64,000 nucleotides of DNA from Odontocerum albicorne. Its lineage: Eukaryota > Arthropoda > Insecta > Trichoptera > Odontoceridae. The stretch covers positions 37,751,994-37,815,993 of the forward strand of contig OX463848.1 of the NCBI GenBank assembly GCA_949825065.1, given 5' to 3'. Positions 11,004 through 22,870 of the stretch are shown piece by piece (the stretch's first letter is position 1; the number at the start of each line of letters is the position of its first letter). The notes beneath the pieces are model-generated. The model made no database searches and had not been told where the DNA came from. It saw only the letters and a list, made by a program, of their open reading frames with translations. Position numbers and translations under genes: made by a program.

Positions 11004-11162
11004 AATCATCCTCAAGTTTTAAGTTTGCTCCCCGATTGTGACTTAACAACATTTTATCAATTTGTTGACTCAATTCAGATAATTTAAAATGTTATGTGCA
11101 ATATTACAATTATGTCAAAAATAAGATTTTTTAAATTTAACTCAAAAGCATTCATCATGATA

Positions 11163-11998
11163 ATATCCGTGGTCTAATCGGTAAGACTATGATGTAGTGG
11201 TCATTGATAGCGGGTTTGATTTCTGTTGGAAATAAGATTCTTTTAAAAAGGATTCTATTCTGGTTTTCAATAAAAGCCTCTTTAACCCTTCCTTCCCTGT
11301 AATGTGTAACTAGTACACATTGCTTCTAAAAACTTTAATATCTCTTTAATTATAATAAATACTGGCTTCAGATTTTAGGTATTCCTCCATAGTACATTTA
11401 CGTATTTAATGAAAAAAATAATATTTATAATAATTAGCACTCATCGGCCACATCAGAGATATTTTCTGAAAATCGGGAATAAATTCACCAATACAATCAA
11501 ACGTGTGACGTACGAGTAGGTATATTCATTCTAAAAAAACGCTATGGGTGAGGAAGCGACGTTATTCACGTCTCACTCTAACTCTACCTCGGTATATCTC
11601 AAGAAATCGAATCTCAGTTCGCTCGCTTCTCTCGCTTCAGTAGATCTCGGGCATCCATTTGAAATGGTATCTTCGCCTGTTTTGTGAACATCAGCCGATG
11701 TTTTTTTTTTCATGTTTTCAGAAATTAAATTTCAATTATTATCACTTTTGAATTCAAATTTAATTAATTTAAGCGATTGGCTATGAATACGAGTATTCTT
11801 ATTTTTCCGATTTTGAATCGCTCATTTTTACACGTGTATTGATGTGTGTTGAATACACAGCACCGGAACGTGTGATTTTTTTAGCACAAGAAGAGAAAGG
11901 TTAATATCTCTCTAGTTAATTTGAAGAGATTGCCACGTGGCAATATGTCCGACAGGTTGTACAGTATTCAACAAAATTGTTATACAATAATACAACTA
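11163..11998 (+). mobile_element. SINE-A interrupted by a piggyBac-like MITE
   Basis: The head and body (GTGGTCTAATCGGTAAGAC, GGGTTTGATTTCTG, TTCTGGTTTTCAATAAAAGC) lie at 11163-11285. The tail (GAAGAGATTGCCACGTGGCA, AGGTTGTACAGTATTCAACA) resumes after 11904. Removing 11286-11900 and one TTAA rejoins a continuous SINE-A, so the SINE was there first. Confidence 0.75.
11286..11900. mobile_element. piggyBac-like MITE, 615 bp
   Basis: Flanked by TTAA at 11282-11285 and 11901-11904, the piggyBac target site. The left end begins CCCTTCCTTCCCTG; the right end closes GAGAAAGG. A diverged relative of 621 bp at 43067-43687 has the same flanks and shares TTTTAGGTATTCCTCCATA, CAGCACCGGA and other blocks. 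No transposase coding is visible, so it would depend on an enzyme elsewhere. Confidence 0.75.
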
Positions 11999-12329
11999 GT
12001 AAAAACTCTCATATTTCAATATTCCTCCACTGGACAGAGGTAAAGTAAAAGTGTATGGCCGAAATGCCTTATTATTCAGTATGGAAGATCGCCGGTTCAA
12101 AGACCGCGTTGTTTCTTCCCTCAAATGACATGGGCACATCATTCGTCTAGTATTCGGGCATATAAAAATGCATATGGCTACTTTAATAAAAAATACACGA
12201 TCGCTGAGGAACCGTGATTGCCAAAAGAATAGACGTCATTGAGATGTAGTGTTAGCGAAAAATGCTCATCTAAGCCGTTATGAAAACTAATCGCCCTATC
12301 TAACCAGACTATAAACACATATCATGCAT

Positions 12330-12610
12330 GGTTTCAGAGTACTTTTGTAACCTTTCTGAACTGTTGTGTTATAAAACGGTGCTTGTATGGTAGACAAACA
12401 AACGAAAAATGTTCGCAAGTGCTACCAAAAAGAAAAAAATAAATAAACCACACTAAACACAATAATACAGCCCTGACACATCAACTGTCAGCCGAATGTC
12501 AAAACTATAAAATCATCATTTGTGATTATTATTTATTCATCACTTCAACAGTACGTGAATAAAAAGAAATTATTAAAATTTTGTAAATAATTTTCTACAG
12601 CGCGCATCTT
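12330..12610 (+). repeat. Dispersed repeat family C, copy 1
   Basis: Shares ATAAAACGGTGCTTGTATGG, CCCTGACACATCAACTG and a GATTATTATTTATTCATC stretch with 45580-45870. The first part (TTTCAGAG..TTTCTGAACTGTT) is also shared with the minus-strand copy at 54840-55080. Possibly a DNA-transposon derivative; termini are not resolved. Confidence 0.6.
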
Positions 12611-12653
12611 ATTTAAGTTGAAATGATTAAATACAAAGGCGACATTTGTTATA

Positions 12654-12731
12654 AGATTTCACTTTTCACTGATGTCTGTTTTTAGATTTTACTTTTTATC
12701 TGACACCTGTTTTTAGATTTTACTTTTTACC
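12654..12731. repeat. Short tandem repeat, about 31 bp x 2.5
   Basis: AGATTTTACTTTTTATCTGA-like units at 12654, 12684 and 12715. Confidence 0.75.
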
Positions 12732-13439
12732 ACTTTGAATTAACTGCAGAGCATGTCGGAGAGATATTAATAATAATAACCATAATTGTCAGATGATAAC
12801 AAGATAACTTAGAGAGACTTATGGTCAAGTTCCAGGAAAGAGAAGCAAGGGCTAATTGCCGAGTGATTGGAGGGATCAAGTGAAGCCTTGCAGAATGCGG
12901 AATTTGACTAAGTGAAGGAATTTGTTTACTAGAGTTAAGGGTCCGAGTGTCCCCATTGATCAAGACCCTCCGCCATGAGATTATGACTAAGTACTCGTAG
13001 AATGATTATTTTACAGAATTTTTTAAATGTCAATTTTTTACTATATAGTACTTTTCTTTCCGCATGAATATCACGAGTGACATTTGGTGTGGTGAGGTAA
13101 GGGTGGCCTGTCTTTAGGCAATACCGCATCGTATAACTATCTGGGCATATTGTTAAATTTATGTTTTTTGGAGATAATGTTGTCTTGTGTATTTGCATGC
13201 TCATATTTCATTTGAAATTGTTTTGTCATGTTAATGTTTTTGGTTTTATTATGATTGTTAGTAAAAGGTTTTTTTTTTAAGAAATATTTTTATAAGTAAT
13301 GAATAAAACACACACTACTTGTATTATTTTTAATATTTTTAATATACTACCGATGATTAAATAAAGTCTTTAAAAACCTGTTGGAAGTAACATGTTGATA
13401 CATCATAAGTTTGAATTTATATAAGTTGTGTAGACGGTA
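12732..13439. other. Unassigned spacer
   Basis: Open stretches of 78-89 codons on the minus strand (12727-13204) have no recognisable domain. Confidence 0.3.
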
Positions 13440-13860
13440 CGAGAGTTTATGAAGATCAAGCGAAACGTAGCATGACCAAGAAAAACTTGGAGTAGGCTAA
13501 AAAGGGATTAGAGGGTTAGGGTAGGGAGGGTTAGATAAATTCGTTCGAAATAAGAGTTCCCCAGAATGTGTGACAAAAAATACGAATTGAAAGAATATAT
13601 AGTACTAAAGATAAAGAAAAACCATTGAGATGATTTGGCCAAGTAGAAAGCATTAATGATGAAATATTTACAAAAAAAAATGTCACGAGTAGTATAGAAG
13701 TTGCAAGAAGTTTAGACAGATCTATGAAAAGAAAAGACGATCAAATGAATTGAACTGTGAAATAGAGAAGAATGAAAAGTCTATACAATAGGACAGTTTG
13801 CATGACGAGATATATGAATGTGGTAAAAACAAAATATGTACCAATAGAGACATGACGTGA
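13440..13860 (+). pseudogene. RTE-A fragment, strongly degraded
   Basis: PLR-FGQVESIND (about 13620-13660) and later NRTVCMTRYMNV follow the order of the RTE-A C-terminus (LRWFGHVE, then CM-MDV). Many stops. Confidence 0.5.
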
Positions 13861-14014
13861 TGATAATTATATTTTTTTATCAAAATACATTTCATGCTTT
13901 TCAACAATTTATTTATAAAACTTATTTAAATTGAAATTTCTCGAACTTATTTCACTCAGTTTTGCTGTCAAATTAAAAAAGCTTCTCAAAATTTGTGTCA
14001 TAAAACACACTGTG

Positions 14015-14175
14015 TACAGTAAAATCTAGCAGGCTTATTGCTTAATGGCAATATTTTACAATCAACTAAAAATATGTTTATAAGGTCTTAAGTGAAAACC
14101 AGCCTAGAACCATTGGAACCTGCCATCCCTGGGTAGGAAGACACACATATTTCCACGTAGTTCATGGAGGTTGTA
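14015..14175 (-). mobile_element. SINE-A, degraded
   Basis: AAAATCTAGCAGGCTTATTG, TGGCAATATTTTACAATCAA and GTGAAAACCAGCCTAGAACC match the body of SINE-A in minus orientation. The head is barely recognisable. Confidence 0.55.
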
Positions 14176-14805
14176 GATTTAATAAAACAATTTTAAATAA
14201 ATGCGTGAATATCGAGGTAGGACGGTAAAGGATTTGCTCCATTTTCCGTCTTGTCACAGTTAACAACTTAAAAGGATATCCACGTTAATGTAATAAATGT
14301 TTCAGGTTTTCTTTTAGCCATTTTAAAATCTGCCCGTCATAATTATTCTGCTTTTAGCAGCATAAAAAAAAACCTTAAATCTTTAAAGTTCATTATCTCT
14401 GAAAATGAGGTTAAGTTAATGATTGAAATATTCAGTTTTGTGTTAAAATAGATTACTGAAACTGTATTAAAAAAAATAACCCTGCCTGGCATAACGAAAA
14501 TAAGATAACCACCGTCACTCCATTCCACTCCCCCATCGATATATCTGAAAGACTATGGAACAAGTTAAAACAGGTCGATCGCCGATAAATTAAGTTCTCA
14601 TTGCACGGAGTACATAGGTGTCTTGTCGATAACACGACGGTAGAGGCGAAAAAGAAAACTTATTTTCGAAAGAACATCCCTTAGACACAGTTTTTAGAAA
14701 AACATTTAATGCAAAGCTCAAGCCAGGTAGTAAACTTAATAGAAAAAAAATCTGGACAATTATAAAGGCTATAACTACAATTAAATTGTTATATATTTTA
14801 TTAAC
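14176..14805. other. Unassigned spacer
   Basis: Several overlapping open stretches of 60-86 codons on the minus strand (14343-14850) are hydrophobic by AT bias. No family recognised. Confidence 0.3.
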
Positions 14806-14844
14806 TTGCTGAAAAGCCCACCTAAAGACGGGGCTTTTCAGCAA
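14806..14844. other. Perfect 14-bp hairpin
   Basis: TTGCTGAAAAGCCC is followed after 11 bases by its inverse GGGCTTTTCAGCAA. It might be the centre of a foldback element, but no longer arms are seen. Confidence 0.7.
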
Positions 14845-16097
14845 ACTCATCCATAATTACCTTATGTTTCAACGCGTGTGTGCTCGAAATGCGAATGACA
14901 ATAAATGTATTATATTTTCAGATGTTTTGTAAAAAAGTACAAAATAAACGTTTTGTTTAAAAAATAATCGACCTTCTACATCTTTCAATTGCCGACTTGT
15001 TTTGCTTTGATAGCATGTGTTTGATAGTTGGAGTACTTACGTTAGTCAGTAGCTTTCATATATATTCGTACGTATTGTTTCATTTTAACTTCATAGCCAC
15101 AGTATGTTTTGTTTCATTTTCGATTTAACGGCATTAGGCAATTAACATAATGAGGTTTTTATTATCTTTAACGCACATATAAAAAGGCACTCGATAGAAA
15201 GATGAACCATATAATATAAGTAAGCAATAATATTTCAAACCATTTTGTTGATATACAAATAGAAAACTGATCCGCTAATCGAAGGCCTGTGACGAAGCAG
15301 TCTCATTTGATAATCATAAATTTCGTAAAATAAAATTTAGAAATGAATTATTTACTGGAAGCAGACGGCGTAGAAAAAAATAGAATTAGGGCATTTTAGG
15401 AGACTTTTCCTACAATAGGTGGATCAATTTTAGTGACTTAAATAATATTATTTAGGTCTTCAGTTATTAAATGGTGCTTGAGAAATTAATAAATATAAAT
15501 ATTTTTTTCAGTAACTGAAAATAAACAAGAACAAAGTACTTCTTTTAATGCAAAAAAGTGTTCGTCTAATAAGTAACAATTAAAAAAATATTTTGACCGA
15601 AAATAACAAAAAACTTAAACCATTTCAAGTGCTTTTTACAAGGTAACCTATAAATCGCACTCCAATGCATTCTTGTGGCATCAGCTCTTGGGCCATTTGA
15701 TTTTTTTACGAATCGCTTCTTAAGATTCCTTGTAGTGTCGTTCAAGACATTCTGAGCTGTGACCGCGTCATCTGGTTGAAGTCGTTTGATTATCAGCAAT
15801 ACTTTATTTTACCTTTAAGTATTTTTCTTAGTGTAGACGGTACAACATCTTCCGGTTCAATGTAAATCGACTACTGATCTTTGCTGTCAAAAACGTGCAA
15901 TGAGTCTCCAAATTATAAATCTTGCTGAACAATATCCACCAGTAATATAATGTAGATACGTGCAACGTGTTTGAATTACTGACATTCGAATTGCCAATTA
16001 ACGATCAACCCTTTTCATTCATTTCTCAGTTGTGGAGTTCTCTATAATAAAACTTAAGAATTCCTTTTAATTTGTCTGAAAAAAAAAAGGAAAAAGA
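14845..16097. other. Unassigned spacer
   Basis: A 77-codon open stretch on the minus strand (15566-15799) is basic and not obviously AT-driven, but I recognise no family. Nothing else stands out. Confidence 0.3.
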
Positions 16098-16187
16098 CAA
16101 CTGTTGGGTCACCCTGCACATACAACACATATACCCATAACTGTTGGGTAAACCCTCCACATTCAACACATGTACCCACAACTGTTA
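16098..16187. repeat. Tandem duplication, about 41 bp x 2
   Basis: CAACTGTTGGGT..ACCC and ACAACACATATACCCA recur with about 80 percent identity. Confidence 0.7.
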
Positions 16188-16764
16188 CAAGTTAAAAAAA
16201 CATCATAACACCATCAACTTAAGTCTGTTTTCTGTGAATTCCACGACGATAAGCTGAAGAAGCGTAAGGCCCGATATTTAATGGCATTTCCTCTTTTTAA
16301 GGAAATCTTTAAACCGAAATATGTCGGACCTCTTAAGGATGTCTTGTGTCAATGGCATTTCATTGTCCTCCTTCTCATGCAAAATACTTTTTCTCGCTGA
16401 ATTTTTGCCCTCGCCAAGTTATTACTTAACGTTACTGGTCCAAATCTGAAGGGTTATTTTTCTTCTCAACTTTGCCCAGAATACGTAAGTTTACACCATC
16501 AAGTCTCAAAAATTTACGGATATGTTATTTTTACCGGTTTTGATCCTTCACAAAAAATTAACCACATGAAAGGAGCTGAGTAATTGCGAGTAAATGCATG
16601 TTCTGAGAACATTATTTGGTACTTCAGTGTATGATAGATTAAGGATGTTTTTTTCTTACATAATTTGGTAAAACACTGTTCCTTACCATTACAATCACCT
16701 CAAGAGCGCTTTCTTACTCATAAGGGTGAATGTGAGCTTAAAACTGGTATACTTAAAGGAAAAG
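16188..16764. other. Unassigned spacer
   Basis: No gene or repeat recognised. Confidence 0.4.
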
Positions 16765-17015
16765 AGAAAAAAACACTCAAAGGTAGTTTGAACTTGTTAA
16801 ATGGGTGGATGATAAAAGACTGACTAAATTTACAATGTAAAAATAAGTAAGAGTTGTTGTTGACGACAAACGAGATATGCATGGTTTGATGAAGTAAATT
16901 ATATTTGGAAATAAGTATACAGCAACGAAAATATGCCGTGATACCAAAGCTCTGTCCTCTCTACCAGCCCCGATAGAAAAAGGGTATGATGGTATATTTT
17001 TATGAAAAATTACCA
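16765..17015 (+). pseudogene. RTE-A 3' end fragment, degraded
   Basis: TTAAATGGGTGGATGATAAA and the closing CCCCGATAGAAAAAGGGTAT plus GATGGTATA follow the RTE-A 3' end, which in other copies reads CCCGATAGGAAAAT..GATGGTAT. No intact frame. Confidence 0.5.
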
Positions 17016-17229
17016 TTTCTATTGACACATTTTATTTTCATGTAATTCAATTAAAGTTTTGCAGTCAACAAACGTAGTGGTCTTTCAAAACGTGACTACA
17101 CTTGGAAAAAAAATTATGAAATTTCCTTAGTCCCTTATTTTAACATTTTTCGATTGAATCATTGAATAACAAATGCCCTACTAATTGGGCATATATACAC
17201 ACCATCACACAAATTTTGTATTGGAGTAG

Positions 17230-17470
17230 ACAGAGAAGAAAAAGTGCTAAACTTTCCTACCACGACATATTTTCTTAGTCTCTTCTACATCGAAACGTCT
17301 TGTCAAACAGTTCCTTGTGTTTCTCTTGATCCTTACATTTTCTTCTTTCAAATTTCATTTATTTGGTCTAATCATACTTTCCATGGTAGTTTCTTACCAC
17401 GGCTTACTCATGTTTTCATTGTAAATTTGTTAAATCAGTCTTCTCCCATCCTTTGTTGACATTCTCGAAC
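17230..17470 (-). pseudogene. RTE-A-like fragment, minus strand
   Basis: Pyrimidine-rich plus strand with TCTTGATCCTTACATTTTC and TTGGTCTAATCATACTTTCC, the reverse of the RTE-A region after the GRP-K-W motif. Weak but consistent. Confidence 0.4.
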
Positions 17471-17589
17471 TAAACTTTTTTTATCCTACTTAAAATATAG
17501 ATGTTTAGCTCACATGTATTCTTAATAATTACATTTGTTTTTCAGCCATACATCGACATCCTATATATTCTTCAGACTCAGAACTTGCA

Positions 17590-17640
17590 TTTTTAATGTT
17601 GGCACTAATGTATGTGAGTGAAACGTGGAAGTGAAAAGTT
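17590..17640 (+). pseudogene. Small RTE-A fragment
   Basis: Translates LALMYVSETWK, matching the RTE-A thumb motif LMYVSETW. The rest, up to 18184, is unassigned. Confidence 0.4.
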
Positions 17641-18184
17641 TATGAAAATATAGGCTGCTGTGAACAATCATTTTTGGGGCATAGCTCATTCAACTACAAA
17701 ATGTATAACCATTAGCTTCTTGGACAAGCTTTCGATCTTTAAAAAACAGATAGTTGAAAGTTTTGGACTGTCTAAACATAAGCTTTTGAAAGTTTATGTT
17801 ATCGATTAATGCTATTTATTTAGCTCCCATGACATATAATGGGGTGCCGAATTCAATAAAGGCAAAGGAAGGAATACCATTTAGGCAGTCGATCGGAGCG
17901 TGGTTATTATTGCGACAGGAATTTGAATACTTGGGCTTGCAAAAGGAATGACTTATAGCAATGGTTTGTGTGAGCTCTTGAGTGTGGTATTTTTTTATGA
18001 TTATGTGCGGTGTATTGTGGGATGAACGTTTTGGTATGTCTGGAGTGGTGCAGAGTGACGGGTTTGATTCGCGTGATGTATACATTATAATTGAGTGTCA
18101 CTGTTTGTTAGGTTGATGAGAATGTGCAATGGGGTTTTATATAATAAAAAAGCGGAAATAAGTATCCATTAATTTTTTCATAAT
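17641..18184. other. Unassigned spacer
   Basis: About 17810-18110 holds an 89-codon open stretch on the minus strand and a tRNA-B-box-like GGGTTTGATTCGCG at 18059, perhaps a SINE relic. Confidence 0.3.
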
Positions 18185-18350
18185 ATATGCCCTCAATGAG
18201 ATACAGGCAAAAGCCTAGTTTACTGGGGACATGACAAATGAAATGAAACAACCCCAGATCCATTAAAATTGTGTGTCCAAATTAAAATACCTGTGGTTTT
18301 CTCGCAAATAATGCATATTTATTGCTATGTGTAAAATAAATAAAAAATAA
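18185..18350 (+). repeat. Repeat D copy (retroelement 3' end)
   Basis: Contains TGAGATACAGGCAAAAGCCT, TTTACTGGGGACATGACAAA and CAGATCCATTAAAATTGTG, ending in AAAATAAATAAAAAATAAA. Other copies: 56045-56205 on this strand, and 22200-22365 and 26395-26545 inverted. The A-rich end suggests an element copied through RNA. Confidence 0.65.
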
Positions 18351-18689
18351 AAAATAAATTCTAAAAATTTCATGAATTGACAATGTCATAATTATGATAT
18401 CTTGAAACGGGTGAATATAAATAGAATAGTATTATAGATAATTCAAGGAAGAACATTGAAGTGCTTTGGAAAAAACAACGAAGAGAAAAAATAGTTGCCA
18501 TCAACTAGCATAGTTACGGAAAATGCATTACGGAAGAAGCACGAGAATGAGATGCATTTTCTGGTGAAGAACGTACGCGGTTTTAATTGTGGTATCATAT
18601 TTTTGTTCACGATGGTTTTAATTATTATATTATATATTTGTTCACAATTACGTGGATTGCTACATCAGAAAAAGAAATAGCCACGTTCC

Positions 18690-18985
18690 TTAAAAAGGCG
18701 GAACACGGGATCAAGCTCCTGGACCTGGAAATCAATAGGTCAAGAACTTAACTTATGATAATAGACCACAGTAACAAATTGTCATCAAATAATTGGAATC
18801 ATGGTCTTACTTCATATACTTTGGCTCCAATATTACTAACAATGAAGGAAGTGAGGTAAAAAGAAAAACTGAAAAGCAAAAAATGCAATGTCAAAGCTGG
18901 AAAACATATAAAAGAGCAGAACTGTCACCATCATAAAAAAATGCGCCTGGTTAAGTCTCTCGTATTCAGCCGGCCAGATTGTATT
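18690..18985 (+). pseudogene. RTE-B reverse transcriptase fragment
   Basis: With frameshifts the plus strand gives GIKLLDLEINRSRT-LMIID, ITNNEGS, then VKRKTEKQKMQCQSWKTYKR. This is the order (INRSKTK-M, YLGS-I-N-G, RI--AK-AM-KL) of RTE/BovB-like LINE reverse transcriptases after the YADD block. Confidence 0.6.
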
Positions 18986-19016
18986 ATATACAACAAAAGT
19001 GTAATATAATGCAAAT
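18969..19016 (+). mobile_element. SINE-A tail fragment
   Basis: GATTGTATTATATACAACAA and AAGTGTAATATAATGCAA match the SINE-A 3' end, joined to the RTE-B fragment. Confidence 0.5.
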
Positions 19017-19084
19017 AATTCATGAATAAAAACAGACAAAACAAACAAACTGTTAATTTGACTAAGCATAGTATACTTAAAATA

Positions 19085-19216
19085 TTCAAAGAAATTAAAG
19101 GAGCTTCGTGTGGATGCAGAGTATAAGTAATACGTGTGTTGCGAGAGGAAAGTCTGGTGGACTGTGATCTCTACTTAGATCGACAGGTAAACTGCCTGAT
19201 GGTATGTTTGTAGATG
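19085..19216 (+). pseudogene. RTE-A 3' end fragment
   Basis: GTGTTGCGAGAGGAAAGTCT encodes CRERKVW, and the fragment ends in GATGGTATGTTTG, the usual RTE-A finish. Confidence 0.55.
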
Positions 19217-19954
19217 CGGTTCCAATCATCGTCTTTAGAAATGTTTCTTCAGCCAGTTGAATTGTTCAACCAATTGTTTCAGAACAATCCCATAACCATC
19301 TTCTAAAAAAACAGTTTACTATTTGTACCACTTCAGATTCTAGATGGCAGCACACCTTATTTGTCAAAATAAATATTAAGAATAGTACTTGACTTGTATA
19401 AATAATCTCATCTTTAATTTTTTTGCTGTTACTACGTGAAAACAATACATTTCCCGAAATACAAAAAAAAACAGACATACTTATTGGAAATAATTTACAA
19501 ATCAACTAAGTGAAATGAATTTGAATATTTCAATATTCTTTTTAATAAAACCCGTTAAGAAAATTAATTAAGAAGGGATCGTTTTTTTTAACATTATAAA
19601 CTTGCTTAATTAATATCCAAAAAAAACTGGGCATAATTAATACTCGAATATTTGAAATCGACGAAAAATATTTTTCATCAAAAACCTTAAAAGTTTTCGC
19701 TTAATAAACAAAGGAATAATTTATTATATACGTTAAGGGATTAAATTTTATTAAACTATAATAAATATAGTTTGATATATATTATAACAAGGGATTAAAT
19801 TAGAATATATTATATATAGTTTGAAATATCATAATTTTCATTCTTTCACAGAATACGTGAAAATAATAAATTTTCATTTACATGTGTGTATAGGCATTAA
19901 ATCGTCAAATTTTCCTTTGTAATATTTATTTATAGCTGAATAATACCAATATTC
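19217..19954. other. Unassigned, very AT-rich spacer
   Basis: No coding or repeat signal. Two TTAAATTA..ATATAGTTTGA-like stretches near 19740-19825 resemble each other. Confidence 0.4.
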
Positions 19955-20075
19955 ATGGTTTAGCTGATAAGACGCCTGTCTCCCAATCAGATAATTACAG
20001 GTTCGATTCCTGCTGGAATCCAGATTTAAATGAAAAAGGTTTTCAGTCTAGTTTTAACTTAATGCATCAAAAACA
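19955..20075 (+). mobile_element. SINE-A head
   Basis: A box GCTGATAAGACGCCTGTCTC and B box GGTTCGATTCC are clear, followed by GCTGGAATCCAG and GTTTTCAGTCTAG. A second tRNA-like B box (GAGTTCGAGTCCCT) follows at about 20198. Confidence 0.65.
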
Positions 20076-20251
20076 TATTTTTGATAGATTATGGCAATCA
20101 TTCCACAAGGTTTTTTAACTGTACGCAAAGAAATTTATATTTAATTCGCTCGGACGCTACTATAGCTGCAAGACGGGATTTATTTAATAATAGTGAGTTC
20201 GAGTCCCTAGTTACAGGGCCCTTGAGGATAATTTGATCTCTAAACGGCGTT

Positions 20252-20505
20252 ATGTAAAATTGTTTTATCAAACACCGTTTATTTCACTTTATGTAACGGT
20301 ATAATTCTAGCAATTTGTGAGGTTTTCACCTCGTCATCAAGGCAGCACAAACAAATCTTGTTTGTGCCCTTCTGATGATGAGGGGAAAACCTTGAAACCG
20401 GTAAGGTTATATAGTTGCATAAAGTGGAATAAACAGTTTTTGATAAAAACAAATTACAATGTATTTAAACCTTCACAATGTTAATGCCTTAACTATGAAT
20501 AATAT
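20252..20505 (+). mobile_element. Pal element copy 1 (palindrome plus one-sided tail)
   Basis: Imperfect palindrome 20252-20460. The arms carry TTTTATCAAACACCGTTTAT and its inverse, GTAACGGTATAA and its inverse, and meet near AACAAATCTTGTTT. A tail of about 45 bases (AAACCTTCACAATGTTAATG, CCTTAACTATGAA) occurs on the right side only. This is the most diverged of four copies. Confidence 0.8.
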
Positions 20506-20638
20506 ATTAATTGAATTTAATTGTAGGTATAATCACTTGATGGGTGAACGGCAATTTTTTTTAAATGTAAGTGTAATACAATACAATAGGATTTTTTGGT
20601 TTATGTTATAAAAATTGACGAAGATACGAAAATGTCTG

Positions 20639-21235
20639 ACCTGAAGAAATATATGATCAACACTTTGAACAAGCAACCCAGTTCAGATATATTGGCAGTG
20701 AACTGCTCAGCTCTCATGACCTGCCCAGAGAAGTAAGGCCTCAGGTAGATAAAGCTGCAGTTGTGGCGGGCTGCCTGAGATATGTCATATGGAGGAATAA
20801 AGGTATGAGAACGGATAGCAAGGTACGCATTTATAAGACCTGTGTGCAACCTATCCTCACATATGGCATCGAAGCGAGGGCGGACATTGTCAGGACAAAA
20901 AGTATGCTAAGGACAACGGAAATGAGAACTCTGCACGCTATTGCTGGGAAGACTTTGCGTGATTGTGTAAGGAACACCACAATCCGAGAGGTCTGTGAGG
21001 TTCAAGATGTGGTCAGATGGGGACGACAGCGTCGACGATACTGGTACCAACATGTACAGAGAATGAATTCTACAAGAATTCCACACATAGCTCTGCATGG
21101 GGTGCCGGATGGACGGCGTCCACCAGGGTGACCCCCAAAACGATGGAGAGATAGCTAGAGCTCAGCATCACAGAAGGACAATCCTGCAGTAACAGACTCT
21201 TGAGAGTCTACAGAAATTTTAAGAAGAAGAAGAAG
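20639..21235 (+). pseudogene. RTE-clade LINE, C-terminal part of reverse transcriptase
   Basis: About 160 codons are open from 20640 to 21130: QFRYIGSELL, then SKVRIYKTCVQPILTYGIEA, TTEMRTLHAIAGKTLRD, RW-RQRRRYWYQHVQRM and GRRPPG. A stop replaces the next codon and PPKRWRDS follows in the same frame. The order is that of RTE-type LINEs after the catalytic domain. The 3' end is an AAG run, usual for this clade. It is 5' truncated and carries an early stop, but is less decayed than its neighbours. Confidence 0.85.
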
Positions 21236-21239
21236 ACTT

Positions 21240-21925
21240 ACACAACAAACTAAACAGCGAAAATCAATTGTCCAATGAACCACCAAGACTTTATTTCAGT
21301 TTAAAACAAAAAAAAAATTGTACTCCTCGCAAAACCATATAACATGCTCGTAAGTAATTAAAACAACAAAGTTACAAAGAACAAACTTTTTCATTAATTT
21401 TCGATATAAATACAAGTCCGTAGAAAACGAATCATACAAATAGATTATTTAATCCAACAGCCTTGGTAGAGTTTGTCAAGAACAAAAGCCTGTGTGACAG
21501 CCCTGGGGACAATGTGAAGTAGGACTACTTCAAAGGTTCAATAGCCTGTAAGGCCTTTGGTTGATCGATTCACTCTTGACTGTTCTCATTTGTTCTGAAC
21601 ATTGATCACTTGTTCCTCTCCTTTTTTCTTCAGGTGCGTCATTTTCAGAATTTCAGGAAAATGTCAAGATAGGTTTTCAGCACTTTTCTTAAGAATTCTT
21701 CAAAATGGAATTGATCTTAAACAAGTCTTCATACAATAGCCTTTTACATTATTAAGTTGTTTCTTTAAAAGGCTCATTTCATATAGAAGAGGAAAGTTAT
21801 TACATTTGAAACAATCCAGACGATTTCGTCTTACAAAGTAGAGAGATTTAAAGGAAATAAAAAAAATACTCTGCATTTGAAAGTGTCTTCCATATTATTT
21901 AAACCGTTGTTTTATGTATATTTTG
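21240..21925. other. Unassigned spacer
   Basis: No gene or repeat recognised. A region near 21480-21640 is less AT-rich. Confidence 0.4.
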
Positions 21926-22370
21926 TAAGTGCATAAATTATCGTTTAAACAGCGTTTTACTATCAACATTGATGTTTACTCGTAATTGTGAAAGAAGTCG
22001 AGTTAATACATGCACTCAGAAGGAAATGTAGTGAGTCGCTCTGGGAGAAAATAAAAAATGGTTTTACTATAAATGAATATGAACTATAAACTGATGGATT
22101 AAGAGTAACATGTAACAGACTACGTAGAAGTAATTTGGGCATATTGAATGAATGTTTGATAAAAAACTGACTAAATAAATTTATAATTTTATTTATTTAT
22201 TTTACACATGACAAGAAATATTCATCATTTTTAGAAAAACAACGGGTAATTTAGTTCGGACGCACAATTTTAATGGATCTGGGTTTGTTACCTTTTATTT
22301 GTCGTGTCCCTAGTGAACTAGGCTTTTGCCTGTATCTCACTGAGGACATGCAATGCAATGCAAGCGTAAG
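21926..22370. repeat. 445-bp duplicated segment, copy 1
   Basis: Nearly identical to 26121-26560 (AAGTGCATAAAT to CAAGCGTAAG). The left half contains RTE-like coding debris (RLRRSNLG-LNE); the right half is an inverted repeat D with its T-rich tail at about 22185-22200. Flanks outside the segment differ. Confidence 0.8.
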
Positions 22371-22575
22371 TTAGAGTCGTGATAGAAGATGATCGATAAT
22401 ATAATAATTGGACCAAGTGAATGAATTTTTAAAGAAAAGTAAGGAGTGAGAGAATCAGAAACTGTTTAGATAAAAATGAAACGAAGGAAGTAAGTTATTA
22501 GAGTAAAATTTGGCACTGCTCTTTATGTCTCTCTGAACTGAAAAATGGCGTGATGGTATATGTGTTTATTTTTTC
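22371..22575 (+). pseudogene. RTE-A 3' end fragment
   Basis: LDQVNEFLKKSK, then TGGCGTGATGGTATATGTG, the RTE-A end. It continues the RTE copy interrupted by repeat D. Confidence 0.5.
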
Positions 22576-22870
22576 GATATTGAACATGTTTAAATGTTCT
22601 TTGTTATATTAAAATATATACGTGGGGTCGCAGGGTAAAAAATATGACTTCTATATTTTACAGGTAGCCATTTTCGCTAGTCTTTAAGAAGCAGCAAATA
22701 AGACTCCAGGTTGAATCATCCTTAAAGATTTCATCAGGCATTGGGGCCGGTAGGTTGATCCCCTAACTTCCTTAACATAAACTATTGTAATTGCCAAAGA
22801 TCACCTCGGAGCTGGTTTGGCCACGATTTCGAGGAACGTGAAGTGTCAAGCTGAAGACCGACCTGTTTAA

